Assembly: GCA_030653175.1 (NCBI GenBank) | Contig: JAURZV010000020.1 | Span: forward strand, 1-64,000 | DNA: 64,000 bases | DNA from: Methylobacter sp. | Lineage (GTDB): Bacteria > Pseudomonadota > Gammaproteobacteria > Methylococcales > Methylomonadaceae | Direction: 5' to 3' | Notes under the pieces: model-generated | What the model saw: only the letters and a program-made list of their open reading frames with translations | The model's database searches: none | What the model was told of the DNA's origin: nothing | Part shown: piece after piece, positions 36,528 through 44,872 of the stretch | Layout of the letters: every line of letters begins with the position of its first letter | How positions within the stretch are numbered: the stretch's first letter is position 1 | Position numbers and translations under genes: made by a program

Positions 36528-37469
36528 ATGAAAATTGCCATCATCGGAACCGGTCGTGTCGGTTCGACTCTTGCTTATGCCTTGGTGATAAAACAAATTT
36601 GTGACCATCTGGTGATTGCCGGGCGTACTTATGAAAAAGCCCGGGGCGATGCTCTGGATTTGCAGCACACGCTGGCTTTTTGCTCAAGGCCCATGCGTAT
36701 TGAGAGCTGTACTAATGAGCAGGTAAAGGATGCCGATATTGTTGTAATTACGGCATCGGTTGCGCCTGATGGGCAGGTTTTGACCTCTCGTCTGCAATTG
36801 GGCGAGAAAAATACACTATTGTTCAGGGAATTGATTCCGATATTGGCTGTCAATAATCCCAACGCCGTGTTTGTTATCGTGACCAATCCGGTCGATGTAA
36901 TGACTTATGCGGCGTGTAAGTTATCCGGTTTTGCCGCCAATCGGGTGATAGGCGTTGGGACGTTGGTGGATTCCGCCCGATTTCGTGCCTTGCTGTCACA
37001 GGAAGAGCATATTCATCCTGACGATCTTCGTGCCTATATTCTGGGTGAGCACGGTTCCAATCAATTACCTATACTGAGTAGCGCAGAAGCGGGAGGGGAA
37101 TCCATCGGCGACACGCCCATTCATCGACAGTTATTTGCACAGGTTACCGAAGCCGGTTTTGAGGTTTATCGTCTCAAAGGTTATACAAATCACGCTATCG
37201 CCACTGCGACATGCATGGTTATTGAAGCTGTAGTTTTCGACGAATACCGCACCATGCCTCTCGTCACCCGGTTTGACGACTGGATGGGCATTCGAGATAA
37301 CTGCTTTAGCATCCCGGTGGTCGTAGGGCGTAGCGGAATTATCCGTCATTTGCACCCTGAATTGAACGACAGCGAACAGCAAGCTCTGCGAACTGCGGCG
37401 ACTGCTATCAAAAATGCTATTGTTTCATTGATACCCGACTTGGTGGATGACAGTCCCATCGATATTTGA
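36528..37469 (+). CDS. Lactate/malate dehydrogenase-family NAD oxidoreductase
   Basis: A 313-residue 2-hydroxyacid dehydrogenase. NAD site is GTGRVGSTLAYAL (residues 7-19); the catalytic His is in ILGEHGSNQLP and the substrate Arg in TNPVDVMTY...VDSARFR. The specificity loop reads SVAPDGQVLTSRLQLGEKN. At six residues before the catalytic loop Arg, where lactate enzymes carry Gln and malate enzymes Arg, there is Gly, with a Gln one position later. The substrate therefore stays open between lactate and malate. It stands alone between two long gaps. Confidence 0.85.
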   Translation: MKIAIIGTGRVGSTLAYALVIKQICDHLVIAGRTYEKARGDALDLQHTLAFCSRPMRIESCTNEQVKDADIVVITASVAPDGQVLTSRLQLGEKNTLLFRELIPILAVNNPNAVFVIVTNPVDVMTYAACKLSGFAANRVIGVGTLVDSARFRALLSQEEHIHPDDLRAYILGEHGSNQLPILSSAEAGGESIGDTPIHRQLFAQVTEAGFEVYRLKGYTNHAIATATCMVIEAVVFDEYRTMPLVTRFDDWMGIRDNCFSIPVVVGRSGIIRHLHPELNDSEQQALRTAATAIKNAIVSLIPDLVDDSPIDI

Positions 37470-37814
37470 TCAATGCGACTTTTATTGCAAGTGACGTACT
37501 GACTTTATCCTAAAAAAATCAGTTGGAGCGTGTGGAAACCCTACCGGAAGGAAGATGCGCAAGCAGACTCATTCTGTCCTGAAAGAGACTGAGGCTTACT
37601 TATTTTATGTGAATTAGGTAAAATCAGTCAGTTGAAGCTACTTCGGTATTTTTAAAACGCCTTACCCACGTTTAGTTGGATTTACCGGTAATACCGCTCA
37701 CCAAGGGTTTTTTACATCATTGATAAAAAGCCTTCAATCATCCATTCGTCCCCATTAACAAACGGGTACTCTTTTTGTTGTGTACCGTGTGCGTACCTAT
37801 TTTTTGCATAAAAC
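37470..37814. other. 345-bp gap upstream of prfC, possibly structured
   Basis: No ORF is supported. The part at about 37524-37605 is less AT-rich than its surroundings and looks capable of folding (GGAAACCCTACCGGAAGGAAG and a GACTCATTCTGTCC...AGAGACTGAGGC region), but I recognise no known riboswitch or small RNA. It could be leader RNA of prfC or the 3' region of the dehydrogenase transcript. Confidence 0.4.
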
Positions 37815-39401
37815 ATGTCGATTACTGAAATAAGCTCCGAAACCAAGCGTCGTAGAACCTTTGCCATTATCTCCCACCCTGACGCGGGTAAAACCACCAT
37901 CACCGAAAAACTGTTGCTGTTCGGCGGCGCGATTCAGCTGGCAGGTTCGGTAAAAGGCCGAAAAGCGGCGCGTCATGCGACCTCCGACTGGATGGAAATG
38001 GAAAAGGAACGGGGCATTTCGGTGACCACCTCGGTCATGCAGTTCGAGCATAAAGACTGCATTATTAACCTGCTCGATACGCCCGGTCATGAAGACTTCT
38101 CCGAAGATACCTACCGTACCTTGACGGCGGTCGATTCCGCGCTGATGGTGATCGACGTTGCCAAAGGTGTTGAAGACCGCACTATTAACTTGATGGAAGT
38201 GTGCCGACTGCGCACCACGCCGATTCTTACCTTCATTAACAAGCTGGACAGGGAAGGGCGGGAGCCTATTGAATTGATGGACGAGGTCGAGAACGTCCTG
38301 AACATCAAATGCGCACCGATGACCTGGCCTATCGGCATGGGTAAACGCTTTAAGGGGGTTTATCATCTGTATAAGGATGAAATTCATTTGTTCAGCGCCC
38401 AACATGGCGGCAAGATTGCCCAGGCTGAAATCATCAAAGGCTTGCATAATCCAAAGCTGGATGAGCTGCTGGACGATCAGGCCGAAGAATTAAGAGAGGA
38501 AATCGATTTGGTCAAAGGCGCCAGTCATGAATTCGATCTTGAAGACTATCTGGCGGGCAAGCTGACGCCGGTTTTTTTCGGCTCCGCGATCAACAATTTC
38601 GGGATTATCGAATTGCTCGATGCGTTCGCAGAATATGCGCCGTCACCCAGACCCCGGCAGGCGGAGCAACGCGAGGTTTTGCCGGAAGAACCCACGTTTA
38701 CCGGCTTTGTGTTTAAAGTTCAGGCCAACATGGACCCGTCTCATAGAGACCGGATTGCCTTTTTAAGAGTGTGTTCCGGTAAATTCGACAAGGGCATGAA
38801 GGTTCATCATGTGCGTATCGGTAAAAATATTCAGGTCGCCAATGCCATTACCTTTCAGGCCGACAGCCGGAAAAGCGTGGAAGAAGCGTACCCCGGCGAC
38901 ATCATCGGTCTGCATAACCACGGCACCATTCAGGTCGGCGATACCTTTACCCAGGGCGAAACGCTTAAATACGGAGGCATTCCTTATTTTGCGCCGGAAT
39001 TATTCCGTCGGGTGGTGTTAAAAGACCCGTTAAGAGCCAAGGCTCTGCAAAAAGGCCTGGTGCAGTTGACCGAGGAAGGCGCGACCCAGCTATTCAGACC
39101 GTTAAAAAACAACGACCTGATTTTGGGCGCGGTCGGTGTCTTGCAGTTTGACGTCACCGCGTTCAGACTTAAAAGCGAATACAATGTCGAATGCGTTTAT
39201 GATGCCATCCCCATCTCAGCCGTGCGTTGGGTAAGCGCAGGCAACCCGGCCAAGCTGGAGGAGTTCAAGAACAAAGCCTTTGATAACCTAGCCGAAGACG
39301 GCGGCGGTTACCTGGTTTATGTTGCCAACAGCCGCGTCAACCTGCAACTGACCGAAGAGCGCTGGCCGGATATTAAATTCAGTGCGACGCGGGAATTGTA
39401 G
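37815..39401 (+). CDS. prfC: Peptide chain release factor 3
   Basis: A translational GTPase that recycles RF1/RF2 from the ribosome. The 528-residue protein has G1 [15 protein letters not shown] (about residues 20-34), G3 [16 protein letters not shown] and G4 [12 protein letters not shown], followed by domains II and III. The insertion that distinguishes RF3 from EF-G is seen in [17 protein letters not shown]. Standard length. Its neighbours are unrelated genes, so it is probably monocistronic. Confidence 0.97.
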   Translation: MSITEISSETKRRRTFAIISHPDAGKTTITEKLLLFGGAIQLAGSVKGRKAARHATSDWMEMEKERGISVTTSVMQFEHKDCIINLLDTPGHEDFSEDTYRTLTAVDSALMVIDVAKGVEDRTINLMEVCRLRTTPILTFINKLDREGREPIELMDEVENVLNIKCAPMTWPIGMGKRFKGVYHLYKDEIHLFSAQHGGKIAQAEIIKGLHNPKLDELLDDQAEELREEIDLVKGASHEFDLEDYLAGKLTPVFFGSAINNFGIIELLDAFAEYAPSPRPRQAEQREVLPEEPTFTGFVFKVQANMDPSHRDRIAFLRVCSGKFDKGMKVHHVRIGKNIQVANAITFQADSRKSVEEAYPGDIIGLHNHGTIQVGDTFTQGETLKYGGIPYFAPELFRRVVLKDPLRAKALQKGLVQLTEEGATQLFRPLKNNDLILGAVGVLQFDVTAFRLKSEYNVECVYDAIPISAVRWVSAGNPAKLEEFKNKAFDNLAEDGGGYLVYVANSRVNLQLTEERWPDIKFSATREL

Positions 39402-39468
39402 CGAAGTAGGTGATGTGCAAAGGTGTTATCACCACCTGGTTTTTGCAACTCACCTGTTAAACTAAACT

Positions 39469-39500
39469 TAATTCAATGAGGTTTATCATGCAGACGGTCA
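39469..39500 (+). repeat. 32-bp direct repeat, copy 1 (duplicated antitoxin start)
   Basis: TAATTCAATGAGGTTTATCA followed by TGCAGACGGTCA, identical to 39659-39690, where it forms the ribosome site and first codons of the antitoxin. Copy 1 opens only a short aborted frame that runs into the palindrome at 39503-39586. Confidence 0.9.
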
Positions 39501-39502
39501 GC

Positions 39503-39586
39503 CGTAGAGGCGCGATTTATCGCGTCTCTAATCGTTGCCCTTTTGATCGAACTGGATAGCAGACGCGATAAATCGCGTCTCTACGG
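39503..39586. repeat. Palindrome of GTAGAGACGCGATTTATCGC type
   Basis: CGTAGAGGCGCGATTTATCG and its inverted copy CGATAAATCGCGTCTCTACG with a 30-bp centre. It lies between the two 32-bp direct repeats. Confidence 0.85.
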
Positions 39587-39677
39587 GGCGTATTTTTTGG
39601 AGCTGGCTGTTGGTATGTCGAATATTTTGTCTCTGGCTGAAGCATCTTGCTAATCAGATAATTCAATGAGGTTTATC

Positions 39678-39923
39678 ATGCAGACGGTCAATATTCACGA
39701 AGCCAAAACCCAACTGTCGCGGTTGATAGAGCAAGCGGTAAAGGGTGATTCCTTTATCATCGCCAAAGCCGGAAAGCCGCTGGTCAAGGTGACGCGTCCG
39801 GACACCCCGTCAGCCGGACAAGTCAGAAGGCTTGGTTTCATGACGGGGCAGATCACCGTCCCTGATGATTTCGATCGCATGGGCAGCAAGGAAATCGAGC
39901 CGCTTTTCAGTGGTGAAGAATGA
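39678..39923 (+). CDS. Phd/YefM-type antitoxin (VapB-like)
   Basis: The ATG at 39678 is preceded by GAGGT at about 5 nt; an ATG at 39666 lies on that ribosome site and is rejected. The 81-residue protein has the Phd/YefM N-terminus VNIHEAKTQLSRLIEQAVKGDSFIIAKAGKPLVKV, which binds DNA and dimerises, and a C-terminal toxin-binding tail (GFMTGQITVPDDFDRMGSKEIEPLF) usual for partners of PIN toxins. It overlaps the PIN frame as ATGA. With its toxin truncated it may now act as an orphan. Confidence 0.88.
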   Translation: MQTVNIHEAKTQLSRLIEQAVKGDSFIIAKAGKPLVKVTRPDTPSAGQVRRLGFMTGQITVPDDFDRMGSKEIEPLFSGEE

Positions 39924-40309
39924 AACTGTTACTGGATACCCACTTGTTGCTATGGGCGGCCGATTCGCCTGACCGGTTGCCTGTAGCGGCACGTTCATTA
40001 CTGGAAGATACGCAGAACGAACTGCTTTTTAGTGCGGCCAGTCTTTGGGAGATTGTCATCAAACGCGGCCTTGGGCCCTTGGGCATCAGTAAACGCGGGA
40101 ACCGCTATATACGCACTTTGCTGATTCATGGTGCGCGATCCGTGTTAAAAAACTGTTCGAAAAAAACGGACAAGCTGAGCTTATGGCTGCAAGCCTTAGT
40201 GGTGCGGCGCGGCTTTAATAAAGCCGCCGTTGCTCTCGCCAATAAAAATGCGCGGATATTATGGGCGATGGCGAACAAAAACAAAGAATATGAAGCTTTG
40301 GTCGCCTAG
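39920..40309 (+). pseudogene. PIN toxin fused to the tail of an IS110-family transposase
   Basis: Residues 1-52 are a PIN ribonuclease N-terminus (MKLLLDTHLLLWAADSPDRL..., acidic Asp6, and SLWEIVIKRGLG with Glu44). From about residue 53 (nt 40076) the sequence changes to the C-terminal end of an IS110/IS1111 transposase: ISKRGNRYIRTLLIHGARSV, WLQALVVRR and VALANKNARILWAM. The remaining PIN acids and fold are missing, so the toxin should be dead. The frame is continuous across the junction, so a chimeric protein could be made. Confidence 0.82.
40076..40309 (+). mobile_element. IS110/IS1111-family transposase remnant (3' end)
   Basis: Only the C-terminal about 77 residues of the transposase remain, in the frame of the PIN gene. 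The remnant is followed by AT-rich and repeat DNA, including the GTAGGATGGGTAG palindrome at 40388-40462. Some members of this family insert at repeated palindromes, so the association may not be chance. Confidence 0.75.
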
Positions 40310-40387
40310 TCCATGATTAAAACCGGGTTATCCACCCTTTGCCCGCTGACTACGAGCGAGAGAAAAGGAGTCCATATATGGATTGAT

Positions 40388-40462
40388 GTAGGATGGGTAG
40401 AACGCAGTGAAGCCCATCGTTTACGGTAATGATGGGTTTCGCTACCGCTCTACCCATCCTAC
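40388..40462. repeat. GTAGGATGGGTAG palindrome, complete copy
   Basis: GTAGGATGGGTAGAACGCAG at the left and GCTCTACCCATCCTAC at the right, with a middle GCCCATCGTTTAC...GATGGGTTTC. It is the intact version of the copy interrupted at 10306-10427. Confidence 0.85.
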
Positions 40463-40544
40463 GCCCTACTGATGTTGTTTTGATTCTTGAGCAAGTCGGA
40501 TTGTGTTATATTTGGCTATGTTTATATACGGTCCTGGGGGGGAT

Positions 40545-40785
40545 ATGACAACAATTACATTTGATACTCACGAATTTATCAAGCGGCTCAAGGCGGTGAG
40601 TTTTTCCGAAGAGCAGGCCGAGGTGTTTGCAACTGAACATCGGCGAATTATTGAAGACAATCTGGTTACCAAGGAGCATTTAGATATGCGCCTGCGCGAA
40701 CTTGGAATATCGGCTGATCATTAAATTAGGCGGAATGATGATGGCTTCAGTTATTGTTGTTGCCGTTTTAGTCAAGCTGCTGTAG
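40545..40785 (+). pseudogene. DUF1640-type coiled-coil membrane protein, frameshifted
   Basis: ATG 40545 follows a G-rich ribosome site (GGGGGGGAT). The first 52 residues (MTTITFDTHEFIKRLKAVSF, then TKEHLDMRLREL) fit a small family with an N-terminal helical domain, coiled coil and C-terminal membrane anchor. In the present frame it stops at 40724 after 59 codons. Removing one G at 40704-40705 restores ...RELEYRLIIKLGGMMM followed by a hydrophobic anchor AVLVKLL ending at TAG 40783-40785, exactly what the family should have. It is either a recent mutation or a sequencing error. Confidence 0.8.
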
Positions 40786-40849
40786 CGACACCACAGGATG
40801 CACTGGCGAAGGGACCCGTGCGCGGCTACCACCCGCTAATCAAATAATC

Positions 40850-42166
40850 ATGGAACCACAAAAATCATTCGTCAGCTGGTTTAGGGACTCATCCCCCTAC
40901 ATCCATGCCCACCGGAACAAAACCTTTGTTATTTTCTTTGGTGGCGAAGCGGTGCTGGCCGATGATTTCGATCATCACGTTCACGATTTCGCGTTGTTGA
41001 ACAGTCTGGGCATACGGCTGGTTTTGGTTCACGGCATACGTCCGCAGATCGACCAGCGACTCACCAAGTTGAATGTTCCCGCCCGATTTCACAATAACCT
41101 GCGTATTACCGACGATGTAGCGTTGCAATGCGTTAAAGAAGCAGCCGGGTTGGTTCGCGTGGAAATTGAAGCCCTGTTATCGATGGGGCTGGCTAACTCG
41201 CCAATGGCGGGAGCAAAAATCAAGGTGGCCTCGGGTAATTTTGTCGTCGCCAAACCCATAGGCGTGATTGACGGCATTGATTACTGCCATACCGGCGAAG
41301 TCCGCCGCATCGACAGCGCGGCCATTCACCAGCAACTCGATCAGGACAATGTGGTGTTAATCTCGCCGGTCGGTTATTCGCCGAGCGGAGAAATCTTCAA
41401 TCTGTCGGCCGAACAAGTCGCCACGGCGATTTCGATTGCGTTAAAAGCGGAAAAGTTGGTTTTATTAACCGAACAAAGCTGCTGCAATCCCGACAACGGC
41501 GAACAAATCCAGCAAATGACCACTGCTGAAGCCGACGCTTTCTTGCAGCAACATCCGGATATATCCACCAGCATCAGCTTACCGCTCAAAGCCGCGATGC
41601 AAAGCTGCCAATCCGGCATCGACCGCGTGCATTTGATAAACAGAACCATCGACGGTGCGCTATTGCTGGAGTTATTCAGCCGTGACGGCATAGGCACACT
41701 GATCAGCTCAACGGCTTTTGAAGAATTGCGCCCGGCGACACTGAGCGACATAGGCGGCATTCTGGAGTTGATCAAGCCGCTGGAGCAACAAGGCAAGTTA
41801 GCCAAGCGCTCCAGGGAAAAAATTGAAATGGAAATCGCCGACTATATCGTTATCGAACGCGACGGTCTGATCATCGGCTGCACCGCATTGCACCCGGATG
41901 TGCAAAGCCGGTTCGGTGCGATTGCGTGCCTTGCCGTGCATCCCGATTATCAGGGATCGGCCAGGGGCAATCGGATGCTTGAATATATCTATCGCAAGGC
42001 GGGGGAACTCAAGCTTAAAAAATTATTCGTGTTGTCTACGCAAACCATGCACTGGTTTATTGAACGGGGATTTTTATCGTCATCTATTACCGATCTTCCC
42101 GATCAGCTCAAGTTGCTATATAACCCGCAAAGAAATTCCAAAGTTCTTTGTAAAGACATCGCATAG
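40850..42166 (+). CDS. argA: Amino-acid N-acetyltransferase (N-acetylglutamate synthase)
   Basis: Makes N-acetylglutamate for arginine synthesis. The 438-residue protein has an N-terminal amino-acid-kinase-like domain (about 1-280, FVIFFGGEAVLADDFDHHVHDFALLNSLGIRLVLVHG), used for arginine feedback, and a C-terminal GNAT domain (about 290-430, CLAVHPDYQGSARGNRMLEYI) that binds acetyl-CoA. Domain order and length match ArgA of gammaproteobacteria. The phosphodiesterase gene follows 9 bp later. Confidence 0.95.
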   Translation: MEPQKSFVSWFRDSSPYIHAHRNKTFVIFFGGEAVLADDFDHHVHDFALLNSLGIRLVLVHGIRPQIDQRLTKLNVPARFHNNLRITDDVALQCVKEAAGLVRVEIEALLSMGLANSPMAGAKIKVASGNFVVAKPIGVIDGIDYCHTGEVRRIDSAAIHQQLDQDNVVLISPVGYSPSGEIFNLSAEQVATAISIALKAEKLVLLTEQSCCNPDNGEQIQQMTTAEADAFLQQHPDISTSISLPLKAAMQSCQSGIDRVHLINRTIDGALLLELFSRDGIGTLISSTAFEELRPATLSDIGGILELIKPLEQQGKLAKRSREKIEMEIADYIVIERDGLIIGCTALHPDVQSRFGAIACLAVHPDYQGSARGNRMLEYIYRKAGELKLKKLFVLSTQTMHWFIERGFLSSSITDLPDQLKLLYNPQRNSKVLCKDIA

Positions 42167-42175
42167 CATCTTCCC

Positions 42176-42979
42176 ATGACCAATCACGCTGTCTGTCTAT
42201 CAATTCTGCAATTATCCGACCTGCATATCCTGGCGGCTCCGGAAGATAAGATGCTGGGCATTAATACCGAGCATTATTTCCACGCCTGTCTTGAACAGGC
42301 CTTTGTTGCAAAACCTCATTTCGATTTGATTCTGCTTACCGGCGACTTGGCTCAGGATCCTTGCCCGTCAAGTTACCGGCGCATTTTAAGCAGTCTTGAA
42401 GCCTATGAAACGCCATGCGTCTGCCTGCCCGGTAATCATGACGATTATGAGCTCATGCAGCAGGTATTTAATACCGACAGGATTAACTGCCGCAAACAGG
42501 TTTTTTTGGGTAATTGGCAGCTGATTAGCCTGAACAGCCGGATACCCGGAGAACCAGGCGGTCGTTTGTCAAAAGGGGAATTGGCGTTTCTTGAAAACTG
42601 CTTAACTGAAAATCCTGGTCGCCATGCACTTGTCGCAGTCCATCATCATTTTCTGGAAACTAAAAGTCCGTGGATGGATACCATGATCATAGAAAACAGT
42701 CAGGAATTATTGGCGATAGTAGGCCAATACCCGCAAGTAAAAGTCATAACCACCGGTCATATCCATCAGGTCATGGATATAAAAATAGCGACCTTTCGGG
42801 TATTGGGCGCGCCTTCCACCTGCTTTCAATTTGCACCCGAAACCCTTGAATTCAGTGTGAGCGATGCTGCTCCGGGCTATCGATTAATAGAGCTGTATGC
42901 AGATGGCCGGGTTGAATCCGAGGTTATCCGCTTGCCGGAGCCATTGACCGAATTGCAGGCAAATACGCATGGATATTGA
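42176..42979 (+). CDS. cpdA: CpdA-type metallophosphoesterase (3',5'-cAMP phosphodiesterase-like)
   Basis: A 267-residue calcineurin-like phosphoesterase with the five metal motifs: QLSDLHI (near residue 11), LTGDLAQDP, PGNHDDYELM, VHHHFLET and TTGHIHQV. Length and motifs match CpdA, which hydrolyses cAMP; class III relatives with other substrates are possible. In other gammaproteobacteria cpdA often lies with the ADP-ribose diphosphatase gene, which is absent here. Confidence 0.85.
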   Translation: MTNHAVCLSILQLSDLHILAAPEDKMLGINTEHYFHACLEQAFVAKPHFDLILLTGDLAQDPCPSSYRRILSSLEAYETPCVCLPGNHDDYELMQQVFNTDRINCRKQVFLGNWQLISLNSRIPGEPGGRLSKGELAFLENCLTENPGRHALVAVHHHFLETKSPWMDTMIIENSQELLAIVGQYPQVKVITTGHIHQVMDIKIATFRVLGAPSTCFQFAPETLEFSVSDAAPGYRLIELYADGRVESEVIRLPEPLTELQANTHGY

Positions 42980-43023
42980 AAACAAGGCCAAGGTTCATAC
43001 AAATTAGTTGTTTAGTCCCCCAA

Positions 43024-43788
43024 TTAATTCTTAATTCCAATACCTTTATGTAAAAGATAAAGGCTAAATAATGTCAGGGTAATAATAAATCCGCCGGTAA
43101 TGATAAAGGTCATCTGAATATCAACATCCGTCACGCCTATCAAGCCGTAACGAAAGGCGTTAATCATATATAAGATAGGATTTCCCATAGAGATATTCTG
43201 CCAAAAATCGGGCAACATATTTACCGAATAGAAAACGCCTCCCAGATAGCTTAACGGAGTTAATACAAAGTTCGGGATAATCGAAATATCGTCAAAACTC
43301 TCCGCGAGTATCGCATTGATAAAGCCGGCTAAAGAAAATACAGTGGCTGTCAGTACGGCGATTGACAGGGTAATGGCGATGTTATTAACCGTAATATCTG
43401 TAAATAGCAAAGAAATCAAAGTCACAACAACGCCCACCAGTAATCCGCGGATAATGCCGCCACTCACGTATCCGCCCAGAATCACCCAGTTGGGTATCGG
43501 GGCAACCAGTAATTCTTCAATATTGCGCTGGAATTTGGTCGAGTAAAACGAAGAGACTACATTGGCGTAGGAATGACTGATAACCGACATTAAAATAATG
43601 CCGGGGACGATATAGTCCATGTAGCCGGCGCCGCTGATAGTGCCTATACGATCGCCAATTAACTTGCCGAAAATCAGAAAATACAGCGCGGTAGTAATGG
43701 CCGGCGGCAGCAGGGTTTGCGGCCAGATACGGATAAATCGGAATATCTCTTTGGTAACGATGGTCCTAAAGGCAATAGAGTAATTCAT
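43024..43788 (-). CDS. ABC-2 type membrane permease (YadH-like)
   Basis: A 254-residue integral membrane protein with about six hydrophobic helices and the ABC-2 signature ILGGYVSGGIIRGLLVGVVV followed by PLSYLGGVFYSVNMLPDFWQNISMGNPILYMINAFRYG. It pairs with the ATPase immediately upstream; the ATPase stop and permease start share one base (TAATG on the minus strand). E. coli YadGH is a putative exporter of unknown substrate. Confidence 0.92.
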   Translation of the reverse strand: MNYSIAFRTIVTKEIFRFIRIWPQTLLPPAITTALYFLIFGKLIGDRIGTISGAGYMDYIVPGIILMSVISHSYANVVSSFYSTKFQRNIEELLVAPIPNWVILGGYVSGGIIRGLLVGVVVTLISLLFTDITVNNIAITLSIAVLTATVFSLAGFINAILAESFDDISIIPNFVLTPLSYLGGVFYSVNMLPDFWQNISMGNPILYMINAFRYGLIGVTDVDIQMTFIITGGFIITLTLFSLYLLHKGIGIKN

Positions 43789-44729
43789 TATTTATCACCT
43801 GCCGCTTTTGAGCCTGTGGGGTTTGAGTCAATCAAATCCATAAATAACTGTTCCAGTCGATTAGTCTTGTTTTTCAAGCTGGTGACTTCGATGTTCTGTG
43901 CGGTTAATTGACTGAACAGTTTGTTGAGTCCGTGCTCTTTAGGAACGGCAACACTAAGCGTTTTGTCAGTCACGCGCTCAATTTGACAGCCTTCAATCAC
44001 AGGCGCCGCAGCAATGGGGCGAGCCAAATCCAGTACAAAATGCTCTATATGCAGTCTCGCCAGCAAACTTGCCATATCGGAATTTTCGACAATTCGCCCG
44101 TGATTGATGATGGCGATATTGCGACACAGACTTTCCGCTTCTTCGAGATAGTGCGTGGTTAAAATGATAGTCGTGCCTTGCTGGTTAACTTCCTGCATCA
44201 TTTGCCACATGGAACGGCGTATTTCTATATCGACGCCTGCAGTCGGCTCATCAAGAATCAATAATTTGGGAGCATGCACCAGGGCGCGAGCTATCATGAC
44301 GCGGCGTTTCATGCCGCCCGACAAGCGCCTGGAAACGGTATCGCGCCTGTCCCACAAATCCATTTGTTTAAGGCAGTACTCAGTTCGTTGCAGCGCAAGT
44401 TTGCGCGGCGTTCCGTAATAACCGGCCTGATTGAGCAAAATACTCTTGACGGTGTCGAACTGATTAAAATTGACTTCCTGCGGAACCAGGCCGATACAAC
44501 TTTTGGCTTTTGCTCGCTCACGTCTTAAATCATGCCCGAAGATACTGACTGAGCCGCTGGATTCATTGACCAGCGAGCTGATAATGCCTATAGCCGTTGA
44601 CTTGCCGGCGCCATTCGGCCCCAGCAAGGCAAAAAAATCACCGGCCTCAACATCAAGATCAATGCCTTTTAAGGCTTCAAAGCCGTTATTATAGGTTTTT
44701 CTGAGATTACGCAGAGATAATGCATTCAT
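43788..44729 (-). CDS. ABC transporter ATPase (YadG-like)
   Basis: A 313-residue ATPase. Walker A is GPNGAGKST (about residues 37-45), the signature is LSGGMKRR, Walker B is LLILDEPTAGVD and the switch His is in TTHYLEEAE. The ATPase domain covers about 1-220 and is followed by a C-terminal extension of about 90 residues typical of the CcmA/YadG subgroup. Substrate is unknown. It is the first gene of a two-gene minus-strand unit. Confidence 0.92.
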   Translation of the reverse strand: MNALSLRNLRKTYNNGFEALKGIDLDVEAGDFFALLGPNGAGKSTAIGIISSLVNESSGSVSIFGHDLRRERAKAKSCIGLVPQEVNFNQFDTVKSILLNQAGYYGTPRKLALQRTEYCLKQMDLWDRRDTVSRRLSGGMKRRVMIARALVHAPKLLILDEPTAGVDIEIRRSMWQMMQEVNQQGTTIILTTHYLEEAESLCRNIAIINHGRIVENSDMASLLARLHIEHFVLDLARPIAAAPVIEGCQIERVTDKTLSVAVPKEHGLNKLFSQLTAQNIEVTSLKNKTNRLEQLFMDLIDSNPTGSKAAGDK

Positions 44730-44772
44730 GCTGAAACTAACACTTAACGGAAGCCTTTAAATAAGTTAAAGT

Positions 44773-44823
44773 GGACGCGAATTTATTCGCGTCTATAGCG
44801 ACAACGCGAATAAATTCGCGCCA
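44773..44823. repeat. GCGAATTTATTCGC-type palindrome between yadG-like gene and ppx
   Basis: GGACGCGAATTTATTCGCGT at the left and ACGCGAATAAATTCGCG at the right, each an inner palindrome. It lies in the divergent gap that must also carry both promoters. Confidence 0.85.
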
Positions 44824-44872
44824 ATAATTTTATCAGATATTAACACGCTTCATAGACAAAACTGGATAACTC

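Noticed and set aside
37797-38447. 216-codon minus-strand frame opposite prfC
   Set aside because: Shadow of the clear GTPase gene.
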